Origin: a virus
Direction: 5' to 3' (one strand)
IMG/VR virus record: IMGVR_UViG_3300022752_000415
Span: 1 to 22,724 of that record
Length of the DNA stretch: 22,724 nt
Shown here: positions 21,688 through 22,724 of the stretch, in pieces
How positions within the stretch are numbered: the first letter of the stretch is position 1
Layout of the letters: each line of letters starts with the position of its first letter
The notes under the pieces: generated by a model
Database searches by the model: none
What the model was told of the DNA's origin: nothing
Seen by the model: only the letters and a program-made list of their open reading frames with translations
Program-made: the position numbers and the translations under genes

Positions 21688-21921
21688 TTACTTTTTTGCT
21701 TTTGCTTTGAGTGGCTTCATGGCGTGTGAAGGATGTGGTTTTGCGCCTAATCCTTTCTTAGAACCTTTTGCTGCCTTCATTTTCTTGGCTTCTGCAAGTT
21801 GTTTTTCAAGTTCAGCAATTTCTGAATCAACTGAATCTTCTTCTTCAGTTGCCATATCTGCTGTAAGTTTTTCTAATTCTTCTTTGATAATTCTTTTGAG
21901 AACGTCTTTTGTGAGTGTCAT
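21688..21921 (-). CDS. Lysine-rich small protein, possible prohead core or DNA-compacting protein (77 residues)
   Basis: A 77-residue protein in two parts. The first half is acidic and helical: MTLTKDVLKRIIKEELEKLT, then EEEDSVDSEIAELEKQLAEA. The second half is very basic (AKKMKAAKGSKKGLGAKPHP, then PLKAKAKK). The N-terminus is similar to those of two downstream proteins and includes IKE-type sites that match the T4 gp21 cleavage preference. T4 has small charged prohead core proteins, gp67 and gp68, next to gene 21; position, size and charge fit such a role, but I see no clear sequence match. The ATG follows AAGGAAAA and lies one base after the gp21 stop. The gene ends before a hairpin at 21640-21662. 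Confidence 0.55.
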   Translation of the reverse strand: MTLTKDVLKRIIKEELEKLTADMATEEEDSVDSEIAELEKQLAEAKKMKAAKGSKKGLGAKPHPSHAMKPLKAKAKK

Positions 21922-21922
21922 T

Positions 21923-22528
21923 TTAGTATTTTCCTTTTTTGAGAATATTGTTAATTAAACTATTGATTTTGTTTTCTCTGCCTTCAATCAAGGATTTCTT
22001 TTGCTCTTGCATCATGAATGCTCCGCGAGTTGAAGGTTCGGAAACCATATCAAAGCATATAAGTTGAAAATCGTCTTCTACTATTGTACCTTCTCTGCTT
22101 TCTCTTACAGAACCTGTACCTCTTGAAGAAATGCCGATTTTTACATTTGCTTCAACTAATGATTTTAAAACTTGTCCGGATGGTGTATTAAGGACTTGTA
22201 TTTTTCCCATTAAGTTATTTTTATCCCACCAAATTTCAGTAACTAAATGAGAAACATTTCTTAAATTAATAACAGATTGGTCTGGGTGGTCAAGTTCTCC
22301 TAACGCTCTTCTTTCTTGTACAAGTTTTTTGTAATTTTCTGCTTCGCGTCTTAAAACATCTTCAGTATAAATTCTGTTATTTCCATTTGCTTCGCCAAAA
22401 CGCTGCATGACACCAGTTAATATGGTGCCACCATTTTTTATAAAACGTTTATCAGATTCTGTTAAAACATCCTCGCAATATCCGTCTGGACAAAGTTCAT
22501 AGTATTCTCTTAATAATGGTTTAGACAT
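21923..22528 (-). CDS. gp21: Prohead core protease gp21
   Basis: A 201-residue protease of about the usual length for gp21 (T4, 212). It should cut gp22, gp23 and internal proteins after [IL]xE sites while the head matures. Conserved features: GVMQRFGEANGNNRIYTEDV (residues 39-58), then GELDHP (77-82) with the likely catalytic His81, NVSHLVTEIWWD, VLNTPSGQVLKSLVEANVKI, and GISSRGTGSV (132-141) with the likely nucleophile Ser134 or Ser135, then FDMVSEPSTRGAFM. The His and Ser boxes and the SRGTGSV loop match T4-like prohead proteases. A short CPDGYC motif lies near the N-terminus. The Shine-Dalgarno site AGGAAA lies within the end of the upstream microgene, so the two are likely coupled. Confidence 0.92.
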   Translation of the reverse strand: MSKPLLREYYELCPDGYCEDVLTESDKRFIKNGGTILTGVMQRFGEANGNNRIYTEDVLRREAENYKKLVQERRALGELDHPDQSVINLRNVSHLVTEIWWDKNNLMGKIQVLNTPSGQVLKSLVEANVKIGISSRGTGSVRESREGTIVEDDFQLICFDMVSEPSTRGAFMMQEQKKSLIEGRENKINSLINNILKKGKY

Positions 22529-22533
22529 TTATA

Positions 22534-22632
22534 TTATTTCCTACGGCCAAGCCGTTTTCCTCTGCAACAAAGACGAACTGGTTGTAAAGACCATTTGCGT
22601 GTCCAAAATGCTTGTCTTATTGTAGTTGTCAT
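22534..22632 (-). CDS. Basic 32-residue microprotein gene upstream of gp21
   Basis: The frame encodes MTTTIRQAFWTRKWSLQPVR and a basic tail that includes LCCRGKRLGRRK, 32 residues in all. The ATG at 22632-22630 follows GAGG six bases upstream, and a promoter-like motif ends 17 bases before the ATG, so it has its own promoter and ribosome site. The stop at 22534 lies five bases before the gp21 ATG, and the gp21 Shine-Dalgarno site lies inside its last codons. It might be a leader peptide that controls gp21 translation, or a small core protein at the position of T4 gp67/gp68. I know of no family match. It has no acidic residues, with Arg/Lys near one third of the residues. Confidence 0.5.
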   Translation of the reverse strand: MTTTIRQAFWTRKWSLQPVRLCCRGKRLGRRK

Positions 22633-22649
22633 TTTTAACCTCGGACTAA

Positions 22650-22658
22650 AATAAATAG
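22650..22658 (-). promoter_or_regulatory. Putative late promoter motif upstream of the microgene and gp21
   Basis: The coding strand reads CTATTTATT followed by TTAGTCCGAGGTTAAAA and the microgene ATG. The spacing, 17 bases from the motif to the ATG with a GAGG site between, fits a functional promoter and a short leader. It starts five bases after the stop codon of the partial upstream gene. Confidence 0.6.
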
Positions 22659-22663
22659 TTTAT

Positions 22664-22724
22664 TTATTCTTTATTTACTTTGATATTAAAACCAAAATCA
22701 TTAAATAACATACAAAAGGCATAA
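22664..22724 (-). CDS. C-terminal end of an unidentified upstream gene
   Basis: The minus strand stays open from the window edge to TAA at 22666-22664 in the frame ending YAFCMLFNDFGFNIKVNKE. In T4 the portal gene 20 and small core genes precede gene 21, so this could be the end of such a gene, but 20 residues are too few to tell. The promoter-like motif starts immediately after the stop, which supports a real gene end here. Confidence 0.35.
   Translation of the reverse strand, partial: YAFCMLFNDFGFNIKVNKE

Noticed and set aside
1-22724. tRNA genes, integrase, transposons, lysis genes or toxin-antitoxin pairs
   Set aside because: I looked for cloverleaf-type sequence in the gaps and for the usual protein signatures and saw none. 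The intergenic gaps are too short for most of these.

Overview
This window is the structural (virion) module of a T4-like, contractile-tailed double-stranded DNA phage. Every credible gene lies on the minus strand, so the map reads from right (22724) to left (1). The evidence is a set of T4-type morphogenesis genes recognisable from their sequences: prohead protease gp21, scaffold gp22, major capsid gp23, neck proteins (gp13-like and gp14-like), tail completion gp15-like, tail sheath gp18, tail tube gp19 and a PF12322-type baseplate protein cut by the left edge. The DNA is AT-rich and genes are packed with TAATG overlaps or gaps of a few bases, as in a lytic phage. The host cannot be read from the window. 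Clear Shine-Dalgarno sites before most genes and a phage-borne ribosomal protein bS21 are compatible with an aquatic host, such as those of T4-like pelagiphages and cyanophages, but that is inference.

Region 1 (22724-20047): the tail end of an unidentified gene, a 32-codon basic microgene, gp21, a lysine-rich small protein, two further proteins with amphipathic N-terminal helices, and a bS21 homologue. Region 2 (20043-9803): a fibre/adhesin island holding a small beta-rich protein, a 1000-residue repetitive fibre, a glycine-rich adhesin-like protein, a 64-residue protein, a gp14-like neck protein fused to a fibre module, a 136-residue protein that is mostly the same module, a 643-residue repetitive fibre in its own transcription unit, two more virion-like proteins and a small protein. 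Region 3 (9733-6888): scaffold gp22 and major capsid gp23, then a strong terminator. Region 4 (6759-1): gp13-like, gp15-like, gp18 (broken by a one-base frameshift), gp19, a second gp19-family protein and the start of the baseplate protein.

The genes fit one assembly line. gp22 scaffold and gp23 build the prohead, which gp21 matures. gp13-, gp14- and gp15-like proteins close the head and join it to the gp19 tube and gp18 sheath. The fibre island supplies appendages and host recognition. In T4 gp21, gp22 and gp23 are contiguous; here about 12 kb of fibre genes and the bS21 gene separate gp21 from gp22.

The most notable items are: the bS21 gene inside a late structural operon; a nine-base motif, CTATTTAT(A/T) on the coding strand, found eight times and only between genes, which is the reverse complement of the T4 late promoter TATAAATA; three gene starts with no Shine-Dalgarno site where this motif almost touches the ATG; a C-terminal module shared by four proteins, one of them neck protein gp14; and the sheath frameshift, most likely a sequence error. 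No tRNA, CRISPR array, insertion sequence or integrase was seen. No stretch over 300 bases lacks a gene.
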